Positions 43,866 to 54,252 of a stretch of 64,000 bases of DNA are shown here, piece after piece. The position numbers and the translations under genes are program-made. The notes beneath the pieces were generated by a model, which saw only the letters and a program-made list of their open reading frames with translations, was not told where the DNA came from and did not search any database. The DNA lies in NCBI GenBank assembly GCA_039583875.1, contig CM077166.1, positions 81,156,564 to 81,220,563 on the forward strand. The letters run 5' to 3'. The stretch's first letter is position 1; each line of letters starts with the position of its first letter. This stretch comes from Platanthera guangdongensis. Taxonomy: Eukaryota; Streptophyta; Magnoliopsida; Asparagales; Orchidaceae.

Positions 43866-45773
43866 TGAAAGAGAACGGTTGTTTACCTAAATCACTTAGA
43901 GTGGGGTGAATAGGTGATTTGTGGGTCTTTTTGCGGAATAAAAAATAATTAGAGCACGGCACAGAACTATTCTACCAACATCACAAACGACACAAGATTT
44001 ATAGTGGTTCCCCAACCTTGGGTACATCCACTTTCCCTCACCGATCTAGCAATCAACTAGACTCGGCTACTCCACTATCTCGGATCAAAAATCGATCCTA
44101 CCCTCGGAACAAAGTTCCTACAAACTCGATCCAAACAAAAGGATCTACACCTTCGGAAGATAGCACTTCCTACAAACTCGGAGTGAAAAACTCCTACACT
44201 CGGGGAAGATTTCTCCTACAAGATTAATAAAGTGTTTACAAGAATACAAACAGTAAATCACTCAGATCTGAAAGAAACGGCCAGGATCTTTTTCTTTTCA
44301 ACTTTGTAGCACTTTCAGAAATCGGTGAAGAAGTTCTCGGCCTCGATCTGGATCTACTCGCTTTTACAGAAATCGAGAGAGAATATGATCAGTGAAGTCG
44401 ATCTCGATCTGTAACTTTTCTTCAGAATAATCCTCTGAATGTAGAAGCTTTGGCCGAAGAAGAAGGCGACGGCGGCGGCTTCCGTTTTGCGAAAGTCAGA
44501 GAGGAGGCGGCTGAAGAATATTTCTCGAAAAAGAAATTACAAGAAAGCTTTGAGAATGCTTAGGGTTTGTCATTTTCTGATAAGACCTTATATAGGAGAG
44601 ACTAACGGTCATAATCGGTCATAATGATGTACACGTGGACCAATCATGTCGCGTGATTTGAAAAAATCTCGTCAGAAAAAGGACTTAGAAAATTTTCGGA
44701 AAGATTCAGCCAACTACACGAGTAAGTCAATAACTACTCGAGTAGTTGAATAACTACTCGAGTATATTATGAAGAACATACTCGGGTATAAATATAAATA
44801 CTACTCGAGTATATAGAGATCAACTACTCGAGTAAGCAGACAGAGCTACTCGAGTATATAGAGGATCTACTCGAGTACTGGAAGAGCTACTCGAGTATAT
44901 TGCATAACCTACTCGAGTACAAGAAGTACTACTCGAGTGGAATACTTAGAAAAATTCTGAAGAGGACTGCTGGCAACTACTCGAGTAGTTGAACTAACTA
45001 CTCGAGAGTAAGTAATCTACTCGAGTAGGTGAAAGTTCTACTCGAGTAAAAGACTTAGAAAAATTCTGGAGTAGGGGAATATCAAGGTACACAAGTAACA
45101 TATGATCTACTCGAGTAGGTATAATGAACTACTCGAGTATATTTCTATCTACTCGAGTAAGTGAGTATACTTACTCGAGTATATGAGTATACTTACTCGA
45201 GTATATGAGTATACTTACTCGAGTATATGACTTAGAGAAATTTAGATGAGAAAACCCTATAGTACTCGGGTATAAAGAGTAATCTACTCGAGTATATAAG
45301 CATGCTACTCGAGTATATGACTTTGTCTACTCGAGTAGGTAACTTAGCTACTCGAGTATATGACTTTGTCTACTCGAGTATAAGGTTCCTTTACTCGAGT
45401 AAATGATACTCAGACTACTCGAGTAGGTGAAAGCTCTACTCGAGTAAAACACTTAGAAATTTTATGATGTTGGAAAAACTGATTCTTCTAGAGTAGCCAA
45501 CTTCAAATTTCTTTCCCATGGTCCAATAGCTTGAATATGAAGTGCATCCCAATAGAGAGATCACACATGAGTCAACACCTTGGAATATGCAATGAGGTAT
45601 TACATTGCACAGTTCCTGTGTTTGAAGACCCACTGTGGACTGATAATGGTCTACACTTCCAATGAAATTCCTGCACACATATAACTCAAACCAAGCATCA
45701 GATACAACTTAATTCATCTTAGTTCCAGGGTGAATTCATCAAATCTGGGTTCATGTGGATGAAATACCCAACA
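43866..45773 (-). repeat. LTR 3 of element C (5'-most)
   Basis: 1908 bp, TGAAAGAGAACGG to ATACCCAACA on the plus strand. The array spans about 44714-45447. It lacks one CTACTCGAGTATGTGTAGAG unit present in LTRs 1 and 2. It is followed by CTGAG, the imperfect outer duplication. Confidence 0.95.
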
Positions 45774-45778
45774 CTGAG

Positions 45779-46475
45779 GAAGGCCGAGCTCAGGTATCTA
45801 ATTTTGGAGAAGCTAGCCTTCGCACTGATCATCTCGGCTCGGAGGCTGCGACCTTACTTCCAAGCACACTCAATCCGGGTGGTGACCGACCATCCTCTCC
45901 GCAACATCTTCGAGGGGTGGAGCATTCAGGCTGGCTGGCTAAGTGGTCGGTGGAGCTGAGCGAGTTTGACGTCTCCTTCGTTCCGCGGCTCTCGATCAAA
46001 GCTCAGGCAATGGCCGACTTCTTGGCCGACTACGTGGTTGAAGTGGCGGAGGAAGAGCTCACCCGCCCAACTCCTTGGAAGGTGAGGGTGGATGGTGCCT
46101 CGGGAAGGCATTCCCTGGGAGTAGGGGTAATCCTGGAAAGCCCTCAGGGGACTCAAATTGAGCAGACGGTGGTGGTGCACTTTCCCATTACCAGCAACCA
46201 GGCCGAGTACGAGGCCGTGATAGCAGGGCTTCTCCTGGCCAGGGAGCTGGGGGTGTCGGATGTGGAGGTCCTTACTGACTCCATGGTAGTAGCTTCCCAA
46301 ATCAATGGGGAGTTCGAGGCAAGGGAGCCCACCCTGCGATCGTACTTGGCCAAGGTGAAGGGGGTCATTGGCACTTTTCAAACTTTCACCATGCGACACG
46401 TGCCCAGGGAAGAGAATGAACAAGCCGATCAGCTAGCGAAGCATGGTCCCCAGGTGGGGGGCACCGTTACCGACC
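45779..46475 (+). pseudogene. Element B pol, RNase H end and second (archaeal-type) RNase H
   Basis: It resumes right after element C with EAELRYLILEKLAFALIISA and VVTDHPLRNIF, the C-terminal part of the RT-linked RNase H. A frame change near 45910 follows. The second RNase H is well kept: catalytic Asp in VRVDGASG, Glu in SNQAEYEAVIAG, Asp in VLTDSMVVASQ and Asp in NEQADQLAKHG (about 46085-46445). This extra RNase H is diagnostic of Tat-lineage elements. Confidence 0.88.
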
Positions 46476-46599
46476 TATTCCGCCCCTCCATCGAAGAAGG
46501 AGAGCTCATGGAAATCGATCAACAAGCTTCGTGGATGGATCCAGTGGTGGTTTTCCTCTCCAAGGGAGAGTATCCGGAGGGGGTAGATAAGAAGAAACT

Positions 46600-47783
46600 G
46601 AGGCACAAGTCAACATATTACCTCCTCCAGGACGGAAAAGCTATACAGGAAGACCCTCTCAGGGATACTAGCCCGCTGCGTGACCGAGGGAGAAGTGCGA
46701 AGGATCTTGGAGGAAGTCCACTCAGGATAATGTGGGAGTCACTCCGGGAGTCGGACCCTGGAAGGGAGGATAGTCAGGCAAGGGTATTTCTGGCCCACCC
46801 TGGGCCGAGACGCCACAGAGTTTGCAAGAAGATGTCATAAATGCCAGCTGTTTGCCCCTCTCCAGCTACAGCCATCCCAGCGACTCAGAAGTATCACGGC
46901 CCCATGGCCCTTCGCAATTTGGGGAATGGATTTGGTTGGACCATTCCTCCAAGCCACCGGTCAGAGAAGGTTCCTCCTAGTAATGATTGACTACTTCTCA
47001 AAGTGGATGGAGGTGAAGGCGTTGGCCAAGGTGACCTCCCAGGTGATCAGGAACTTTGTTTGGGGGGAGATCATCTGTCGCCATGGGCTGCCCCAGGCCA
47101 TCATCACGGACAACGGGCCCCAGTTCGCCAGTGCCGAATTCACCAGCTTCTGCGAGCAGCTTGGAATCGACCTCAGGTTCGCCTCGGTCCATCACCCCAG
47201 GAGCAACGGGCAAGTGGAGGCCGCAAACAAGATCATCGTCAACCTCCTCAAGAAGAAGGTGGAGAATTTGAAGGGGAGCTGGGTGTAGTAGCTTCCCGCA
47301 GTTCTTTGGGCCCTAAGGACCACCCCCAACACGGCTATGGGAGAGATCCCCTTCAAACTCTCCTATGGATGTGAGGCAGTGCTCCCCGTAGAATTCGAAG
47401 TCCAAATACCGCGAGTCGTTGCGGCAAAAGAAGGTCGTGAGGAATGGCAAGCGGAGAATGAGGAGGAACTAAGGCTCTCCCTTGACATGGTGGAAGAGGT
47501 GAGGGACCTTTCCGCTATCCGACAGGAGGAGGTGAAAATAAGAATGGCCAAGTACTTCGACAAGCATATCAGGGTCAAGCAATTCGTGGAAGGGGACTTG
47601 GTGCTGAAGAAGGTGGATGCAGTAGGGAGGTCAGCATCCGTAGGGAAGCTCAATCCCAGCAGGGAGGGACCATTCATTGTAAAGGAAGTCTTGAGGTCAG
47701 GGGGCTATCGACTCCAAAATGTAGAGGGCGAGACCCTGAGTCTCACCTGGAGTGGTGACGACCTAAAACGATTTTCCCCTTAA
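46600..47783 (+). pseudogene. Element B integrase, broken
   Basis: The zinc-binding region lies in a shifted frame (CHKCQLFAPL near 46835-46863), with a stop between the His and Cys pairs. The core is open from about 46926: Asp in WGMDLVGPF, Asp in ITDNGPQF and Glu in NGQVEAANK. Two adjacent TAG codons near 47286-47291 interrupt it. The frame then continues through LWALRTTPNTAMGEIPF and the C-terminal GPFIVKEVLRSGGYRLQ to TAA at 47781. ORFs on the other strand and frames are shadows. Confidence 0.88.
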
Positions 47784-47879
47784 GCGTGTAAGCAACACTT
47801 TGATTATAATAAATTCCTTCAACTCTCTAATATTATCATAGCTAGCCTGCATAGAGGAATGTAATGTATTTTGGACCCC

Positions 47880-48750
47880 GAGAAGATCCCGCTGCCAGGC
47901 TCTCACCTAGCTGTCAGGGCTGGAAGTCACTCGGTGTCATCCTTGGCCTCGAGCAGATCCCGCTGTCAGGCTCTCACCTAACTTGCAGGGCTGGAAGTCA
48001 CTCGATGGTGTTAGTAGTGGACCCCGAGCAGATCCCGCTGTCAGGCTCTCACCTAGCTGGCAGGGCTAGAAGTCACTCGGTATCATCCTTGGCCTCGAGC
48101 AGATCCCGCTGTCAGGCTCTCACCTAGCTGGCAGGGCTGGAAGTCACTCGATGGTGTTAGTAGTAGACCCCGAGCAGATCCAGCTATCAGGCTCTCACCT
48201 AGCTGGCAGGGCTGGAAGTCACTCGGTGTCATCCTTGGCCTCGAGCAGATCCCGCTGTCAGGCTCTCACCTAGCTGGCAGGCCTGGAAGTCACTCGATGG
48301 TGTTAGTAGTAGACCCCGAGCAGATCCCGCTGTCAGGCTCTCACCTAGCTGGCAGGGCTGGAAGTCACTCGATGTCATCCTTGGCCTCGAGCAGATCCCG
48401 CTGTCAGGCTCTCACCTAGCTGGCAGGGCTGAAAATCACTCGATGGTGTTAGTAGTGGACCCCGAGCAAATCCCGCTGTCAGGCTCTCACCTAGCTGGCA
48501 GGGCTGGAAGTCACTCGGTGTCATCCTTGGCCTCGAGCAGATCCCGCTGTCAGGCTCTCACCTAGCTGGCAGTGCTGGAAGTCACTCGATGGTGTTAGTA
48601 GTGGACCCCGAGCAGATCCCGCTATCAGGCTCTCACCAAGCTGGCAGGGCTGGAAGTCACTCGGTGTCATTCTTAGCCTTGAGCAGATCCCACTGTCAGG
48701 CTGACCTAGCTGACAGGGCCGGAGGTCACTCGATGGTGTCGGCCTTGAAA
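47880..48750. repeat. 146-bp dimeric minisatellite (six dimers) in element B
   Basis: Twelve units start with GAG[C/A]AGATCCCGCTGTCAGG or close variants. Starts are at 47880, 47951, 48026, 48097, 48172, 48243, 48318, 48389, 48464, 48535, 48610 and 48681. Spacing alternates exactly 71, 75, 71, 75. The A-type unit is preceded by GACCCC and the B-type by GGCCTC. The array lies between integrase and the antisense genes. Confidence 0.95.
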
Positions 48751-49282
48751 TCGTCAGATAAAGGTCAAAGTCTCAGTGCCAAGAAGCAAAGGGGAAAAGG
48801 TTATGTCAGGGCGAGCTCGGACTCGGCAAATCCAGCTCGACATGATCAAAAAGGCAAGCCAGGCTGGAGGACTCCGCATGAGCGAGTGCAGACTCGTCAT
48901 TCCCGGCTCGGCATAGGCAAGTAGGTCGCGGACCCGGGCCTCGCCAAAGGAGGGTGAGCCAGGTCGGGGGGCCTTACCCCTTTGCTCGTTTAACTTGGAA
49001 ACTTTTCCTTTTTTCGCTCAACCTGGATGGCTCGCGTGCGAGTTATGGCCGCGAAGGGAAGCGCATCCACTAGCGGGCGCGCTCTCATAACTACCCTGCT
49101 CGCGGAACCTATCTCGGGGAGGTCACGTGGGGAAACACTCGCATATATTTAGAGCTCAACAAAGAAAGTAAAGAAAAGAAAAGGAAGTGGCACGGGTATG
49201 ATCAAAAAACTTTTATTATTTACAAAAAGTAATTACAGGAGGCTCGCCTCGGCGAGTAAACGAAAAAGGAAAAAAATACAGG
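48751..49282. other. Element B noncoding region rich in GAGCTCG-like motifs
   Basis: No gene is seen. It contains GCGAGCTCGGACTCGG (about 48811) and related CTCGGC motifs, continuing the family motif of the LTR. Downstream sequence is the 3' side of the antisense gene. Confidence 0.5.
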
Positions 49283-51487
49283 CTACCCTCGGACCTCGCC
49301 CCCTCCGCCGGACTGGTCCTCGCCGTCGCCCGAAGGATCCTGAAAGCTTTTCCCGAACATCGCATCCAGGTTGTCCTCCTTCTCGCCGGGCGGCGTTGCC
49401 GGGAATAGGCTCAGCATCAGGTCCCGAGCCGAGATCCCCTCTCACCCCTCCACCAGCACCCCAGAATCCTTCATCATCTGAAGGGTGCACTCGGTGGCAT
49501 GGATAGAGTTGATCTGCAATCTCTCGACGAGGTCGGCCTCGCCAAAGATCCGCGGGCTCTTGTAGGGAGGGTGGGGTCGAGGTCGTGAGGCGGGAAGAAG
49601 ATCTCCGCCTGGCGACGCACCTCACTGAGGTGGTGCTGATTCTCACTCCTTCAGCTTCGTGTTCGTGCCCTCCAGCTCAGCAAGGCGTGCGCGCAGCTGG
49701 CCGATCTCCTCCCCCTGCTCAGCGTTGCAAGCCTGGAGCTCCCATGCAGCCTCGGCATCCGCGGCCAGTAGTGCCCGCAGCTGACTGACCTCCTCCCCCA
49801 GCTCGGTGTTGCGAGCCTGAAGCTCGCCCGCCGCCTTGCATCCTGGAAAAGAGTCCATTTAGCAGCAACACAAAATATTCTAAGTGAAAAAGAACAGCGC
49901 TTGAAACTTACCAACCCGTCGGCGGCTTGGGCGAGTAGACCCTCCGCTATGCCGAGCCGCCTCGCCTGATCGGTGACCTTATCCTTGGCGAGGTCGCGAG
50001 CCTGCTCAGCCTTTTCGAGTTGGTGGCTGAGGGTAAAGTTGCGGCATGCCAGCATGTGATGCAGCTCCAGGGTCCGCAGGTGGGACTGCAGGCCCTCATG
50101 GCCGAGCTGCCGAAGGGTCATCTTCTTGTAGGCCTCGGCATCCTCCCGGCCATATAGGCCGAAGCTGAGGGCATAGGCGTGACCGGTGGCAGGCTCGCGG
50201 TCGTGCCAGGAGGGATGAAGAGTGGAGACTGAGACTCGATGAGCGAGCTCGTCCCACTGCAGCATGGGCTCGCCCGCCAAATCCTTCCAGTGCGCGCCGA
50301 AGTTGAAGAGGGGGTGTTGCTTCGGCGGCGCGCGCTCGCGGGCAGCCCTCTACACCGATGGAGGAGGGGAGATCGCTGTCGTGGAAGAGGGGCCCTCGCC
50401 ACCTTTCCGCCCCTTGCTGGTTATCTCCTTCAGCGGGCTCTCCGGTGACGCATCGGGAGGGGTCGCCGATGAGCTGATGTACTTGGGGCTGGGTTGTTGT
50501 TGTTGTTGCCCCCACGAAGCCAGCAGGGCTCTCCGCATCTTCTTCATTTGTCGGTTGCCGAATGGCGGGTTCGATCCCGCGTCCTCAGGTCGCCTCTTGC
50601 TGGAAGAGGGTTGCGAGAGGGCCGCCTCATCTCGGCAGGCCGCCGCCGCCTTCTCGCGAGCAAGGGGGTCTGCATGGAGCCCCGGATCCGTGAACGGCGG
50701 GTTCACGGGGATTATTCGCTCCCTGCAGGAAAACACTCCGAAAAAGTTAGGAATTTAGCAATAATATGGCGAGTTCGGCGGGTAGGCGAACTCGGCAAGA
50801 TGAGGAGGGAAGCATACCTTCGCCGGGCAGAACGGGGGGGAGCGCGCTGAGGCTCCTCTGCAGGAAGGCGACCTCGAAATCTTTATGGAGGAAGTATTCG
50901 TGGAGCTCGGCGTTGTTGCCGGACACGGCCGGCGGGCGGTACACCTCCTCGCCCTTCTGCTGAGGCGAGTAGGGGATGTTGCCGAGATCGCCCTTGATGA
51001 AGGCGATCTTGGTCATCCAGGTGTGGTGCTTGTTCGCGATCTCGCGAAGTTTGATTAGCGAGCCACCGAAGTAGGCGACCCCGTCTGGCGTCGCCTTGTA
51101 GGAGAAGAGCTTCCTGAACACCGTCAGGTTGAACTCGATCCTCTCCCGCCGGAGGTAACTCGCGAACACCACCATCATCACGATGGCGTTGGAATTCAGC
51201 TGCGCGGGCACGGCTCCGTAGTATTTTAAGATCTGCCGGATCTCCGGCCACAGGGGGAGGCGTAACCCCACCTCATAATGAGAAAGGGGAAAGGCGAGCT
51301 CATCCTCATAAAAGGTATTGATGGCCTCCCCCTGTTTCGGCCTGCGAGCCTCAAAGCCCGGCGGCACGCGCTCTGCCACAAACTCAGCGAGCTCCTCCTC
51401 GCTAGTGTGCCCCTCGATGAAGTAATAGTCCGTGAAGTGATGAGCGCACTTGGAGCGGCCATCGGCATCTGGATTCGCCTTGCCCAT
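49283..51487 (-). pseudogene. B antisense accessory gene 2: gypsy-type putative transposase-domain protein, decayed, with introns
   Basis: ATG 51487 (MGKANPDADGRSK). The domain is homologous in layout to D gene 2 (EDELAFPLSHYEVGLRLPL, LKYYGAVPAQLNSNAI, NLTVFRKLFSYK). Probable introns are 50817-50723 (AAG/GTATG; TTCCTGCAG) and one starting at 49911 (TTG/GTAAG) with an acceptor near 49836-49843. A TAG near 50351 interrupts exon 2. The third exon encodes a coiled coil (GEEVSQLRALLAADAEAAWEL). The tail to about 49283 continues in shifted frames with a stop, including YKSPRIFGEADLVERLQ and an acidic end. It lies antisense to pol of B, after gene 1 in the same order as in D. Confidence 0.72.
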
Positions 51488-51591
51488 GTTCGCGGAGGCA
51501 GAGGTAGAGCGCGAGCAGGAAACGGAAAAGCACAGGGAGAAGGAAAAAAAAGCAATAAAGGCACAGTACGGGGGTAGGTGAGGGGGAGGGC

Positions 51592-51599
51592 TATTTATA
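51592..51599 (-). promoter_or_regulatory. TATA box of B antisense gene 2, with upstream GGCGAGCTG triplet
   Basis: TATAAATA (minus) is 105 bp before the ATG. Directly upstream on the minus strand (about 51633-51672) are three GGCGAGCTG copies about 14 bp apart. The core is related to the GAGCTCGGC motif of the LTR. Confidence 0.65.
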
Positions 51600-51854
51600 G
51601 GAAAAGAAATTGGGGCAGGCTGTCCAATCAACACAGCTCGCCGCCCCAGCTCGCCACCCCAGCTCGCCGACTTCCGGCGCACCCCAACCAAGGCTAAGTC
51701 AAACATTGCAGCATTTTATTTAAGTAACGGGATCAAGAATATTCTAAGATTTATTTATTACAGAAATAAAGTTCAGGATTTAAAGAGCAGGGCGCGCAAG
51801 CAGGGAGGGCATCGGGATGCGAGTGCCGGTCAGCTCGGCAAAGGAGCCGCTCAC

Positions 51855-52895
51855 TTACCTACCCCGGCCTCGCGAACCCCGCCCCCCAGGCTGCTGCGCG
51901 CGGAGCAGCTCGCGGATCCTTCCGGAATTCCTTTGCACAACCGAGAGACCGTCGTCTATCTCGTCCAGGAGCCGGCAGGGGGACATCAGCTCGCCAACTT
52001 GGCCACGGTGCACCTCGTCAGCAAGACGCGCGTAGTCGCGCTGCAGCGTCTCGTTGACCCCCTGCACCTCGCGCAGCCTGCACAACAACTTTTTGAGGAG
52101 CTTGACCTCCCTCCTCGTCAACTCGCCTTGATCCACCTCAGGACCCAGGTAGGAGTCCAGCGAGCTCGGGGAAGGGAGGGGAGAATAGTGGGCTGCCCGC
52201 GAGGATTCCTCGGTAGCCGATTGACTGGGAAGAGCTGTGAAGACAGGTATTAGCAGAAAGGGGAGAAAAAAACTCATGAAGCAAGCCAGGCAAGACTGAC
52301 CAGACGAACTCGGCAGATCGAGGGAGGTGCGGGGAGGGATGAACCTCAGATCCCTCCCGCGACCTGGGCCGCGAGCCCCAGGCGAGATGAGCTCGAATCC
52401 CGGGGTGGGAATGGTCCCCAGACCCGCCCCCGCGACCACGTCAGCTTGGCGAGGAGGGGAAGTGCACACTGGCGAATTCGGCCTCTGCGAGCTCATAGGC
52501 AGGATCCCAAAGAGAAGAGGCGGGTCCCGGGGATGGCTGTCCGGTGCTGAGAATCGCGAGTTGGCGAGCGTGGTCTCGCCTCGCGGTGTGGGCTCTCGCG
52601 GTGCGACGCCCTCGCCATCTGGTTGACCGTCCAGGTCGTCGCCAACTACGACCACCTCTCTATCCTTCTCAAGAATAGTTCGGGTGGATGAGCCGGTCTC
52701 GCGAGCCAAGGTGGCCCTCAGGTCGTTGAAAATGGGCTCAGCCGCCTCAGGGAATGTCTTTGACTTCTTGGAACTGGGCTCGGCATAATCGGTTTGGGGA
52801 GCTTTCGCGGGGACCACCGTCAGAGCGGCAACGCATGCCGCGGAGGCCTGGCAGGCTCGGTCTATGCGCTCTTGGATCTCCTTAGGGAGAGGCAT
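51855..52895 (-). CDS. B antisense accessory gene 1: charged protein with C-terminal coiled coil
   Basis: ATG 52895 (MPLPKEIQERIDRACQ) was chosen because it follows a TATA run; the frame is open further upstream into the 3' LTR side, which is unlikely to be coding. About 346 residues, polar and Pro/Ser-rich, with REVVVVGDDLDG near residue 80 and a coiled-coil-like C-terminal third (LKKLLCRLREVQGVNETLQ). The tail is GRGSRGRGR. A hydrophobic patch (FFLPFLLIPVF) coincides with a probable 66-nt intron, GT at 52300 to AG at 52235, whose removal keeps the frame. It occupies the same place as D gene 1. Function unknown. Confidence 0.6.
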   Translation of the reverse strand: MPLPKEIQERIDRACQASAACVAALTVVPAKAPQTDYAEPSSKKSKTFPEAAEPIFNDLRATLARETGSSTRTILEKDREVVVVGDDLDGQPDGEGVAPREPTPRGETTLANSRFSAPDSHPRDPPLLFGILPMSSQRPNSPVCTSPPRQADVVAGAGLGTIPTPGFELISPGARGPGRGRDLRFIPPRTSLDLPSSSGQSCLACFMSFFLPFLLIPVFTALPSQSATEESSRAAHYSPLPSPSSLDSYLGPEVDQGELTRREVKLLKKLLCRLREVQGVNETLQRDYARLADEVHRGQVGELMSPCRLLDEIDDGLSVVQRNSGRIRELLRAQQPGGRGSRGRGR

Positions 52896-52949
52896 CTTGG
52901 CAGGGCAGCAAAGGGAATGGCAAGAGTCAGGAAGGTGGGCAGGTGCACA

Positions 52950-52957
52950 TATATATA
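52950..52957 (-). promoter_or_regulatory. TATA box of B antisense gene 1
   Basis: TATATATA, 55 bp before the ATG at 52895 and about 115 bp inside the 3' LTR boundary, a position like that of D gene 1. Confidence 0.55.
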
Positions 52958-53057
52958 GCCGCAGGTGGCCCCCACCAGAAGATTCCCTCCAACTCGCCAA
53001 CCAGCGCTCGCTGATCACTTGGGGTTGGATGTTTCTTTCTGAGCTTTGACAAGCTCG

Positions 53058-53073
53058 AAAAGAGCGGGGATTG
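53058..53073 (+). promoter_or_regulatory. Polypurine tract of element B
   Basis: AAAAGAGCGGGGATTG abuts the 3' LTR, as expected for the plus-strand primer. Confidence 0.7.
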
Positions 53074-53748
53074 TGTACAACCCCGTGTCCGGCGAGCAAG
53101 GTCACCAGGGCCTAGGCAGATCGGGTTGAGGACAATGGGCGAGCTCGGCAGTAAAGGGGGGCGAGCCCGAGCTCGGCATCCGTCGACTAGAGATCGACGA
53201 TCGGCGACCCTGAGCTCGGCATTCGCTGAGCGAGACACAACTCGCGTCCTCGCAATGGAGCTCGGCAGCCCGCGGAGAGCAGAACATGCCGAGGTGGTCA
53301 AAGCACCCCAGCTCGCCTGGACGTATGAGGTACTTTTTACTGTTTTGCCCCCGCTGGTCTGCCCATAACCCTTCAAAACAGCGGAGTTTGGCTGTTGGCA
53401 GATCCAACCAAGGATTTCCTGGTAATTTCAGGTCAGTTCTTTTGGTTATTGGCAGTCCAGATTTCAAAAACTATAAATAGGACCCAAGGGGTACCCTAGA
53501 AAGCAGGTTCTTCTCTGTGCTCTCCTGCTCCAATCTTTAAGTTCTTTCTGAGGGTACCTTAGCTCGGCTTTTGGCTAAGGAGGGGAAGCGCTCTGAGATC
53601 TTCCGGGTTTGTGGTGGGACCTCCCCGCCGAGCCTTGGGTCTGTGTCACTGTTCTGTTTTTGGCTGTGCAGGATCCAACAGTAAGTAGGCGAGACCACCC
53701 CTTCCCCAAGGGCGAACTCCACGAGAGATCGAGGAATCGGTTTCAACA
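53074..53748 (+). repeat. 3' LTR of element B
   Basis: 675 bp with the same four GAGCTCG sites (53141, 53169, 53212, 53258) and TATA box 53472-53479. It is followed by CCAAA 53749-53753. Confidence 0.95.
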
Positions 53749-53753
53749 CCAAA

Positions 53754-54200
53754 TCTGTTAAAAATGTTCTTTAAGAATTTAAGTACAGTTTGAGCATCAT
53801 TATTTTTGGTCGCAATGGCTTCTATCCATTTTGATATGTAGTCCACGGCTACTAAAATGTATATGTTTCCGTTGAATTTACGAACGGACCATAAAGTCTA
53901 TTCCCCACATATCAAATATCTCTATCTTCTAATATAATTATGTAGAGGCATACTATCTCGTTGGCCCTATATTTCCAATTCTTTGACATGCATCACAACA
54001 TTTTGCCAAAGTTATGCGCATCTTTGAATAATGTTGGCCAATAAAATCCCGCCTCTAATACTTTCAATGTCGTCTTATGACCCATAAAATGTCCTCCATA
54101 TGGAGAAGCATGACACCTTTCTAGAATTTTAGGTACTTCCACCTCAGGGATACACGTCTATGATTTGAGTCAGCACAAATTTAAATAAATAAGGCGTATC
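53754..54200 (-). pseudogene. Athila-like integrase, N-terminal part
   Basis: Zinc-finger region with CHASPYGGH...GHK and CDACQRIG (about 54115-53955). The first catalytic Asp is in WGIDFM (about 53915-53895). The VDYISKWIEAIATKNNDAQT segment follows and breaks at element B. Small frame changes separate these pieces. The second and third catalytic residues are at 9466 and below. Confidence 0.82.
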
Positions 54201-54252
54201 CCAAAAGTATGTCCTAACTTGTTGTAGAAACCTCTTTCTTTTGATTGATAAC

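Larger units (their letters stand above)
13660..45773 (-). mobile_element. Element C: tandem SIRE-like Ty1/copia, LTR-C1-LTR-C2-LTR
   Basis: There are three LTRs (13660-15567, 33123-35052, 43866-45773) and two internal regions (C1, C2), all on the minus strand. LTRs read TGTTGGGTA...CTCTTTCA on the coding strand. Outer flanks are CTGAA (13655-13659) and CTGAG (45774-45778), a 4-of-5 match. Internal order is gag with two CCHC knuckles, protease, integrase, RT, RNase H, then an env-like ORF, as in the SIRE/Maximus lineage. C1 also contains the whole of element D. C sits inside the RNase H of element B. Confidence 0.93.
9467..53748 (+). mobile_element. Element B: Tat/Retand-like Ty3/gypsy retrotransposon, split by element C
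   Basis: LTRs of 679 bp (9467-10145) and 675 bp (53074-53748) are nearly identical by eye. They start TGTACAACCC and end TTTCAACA. The 5-bp target duplication CCAAA is exact at both ends. The order is LTR, gag, protease-RT-RNase H, second (archaeal-type) RNase H, integrase, tandem-repeat region, antisense accessory genes, polypurine tract, LTR. The second RNase H and the CIDFSLLNKACPKDCYPLP RT signature place it in the Tat/Retand group. Without the 32-kb insertion of C it would be about 12.2 kb. Confidence 0.93.

Noticed and set aside
47864..48127. ORF of 87 aa with internal repeats (also 48589-48924)
   Set aside because: It arises from the 146-bp minisatellite, whose 71/75 spacing cannot keep one reading frame.
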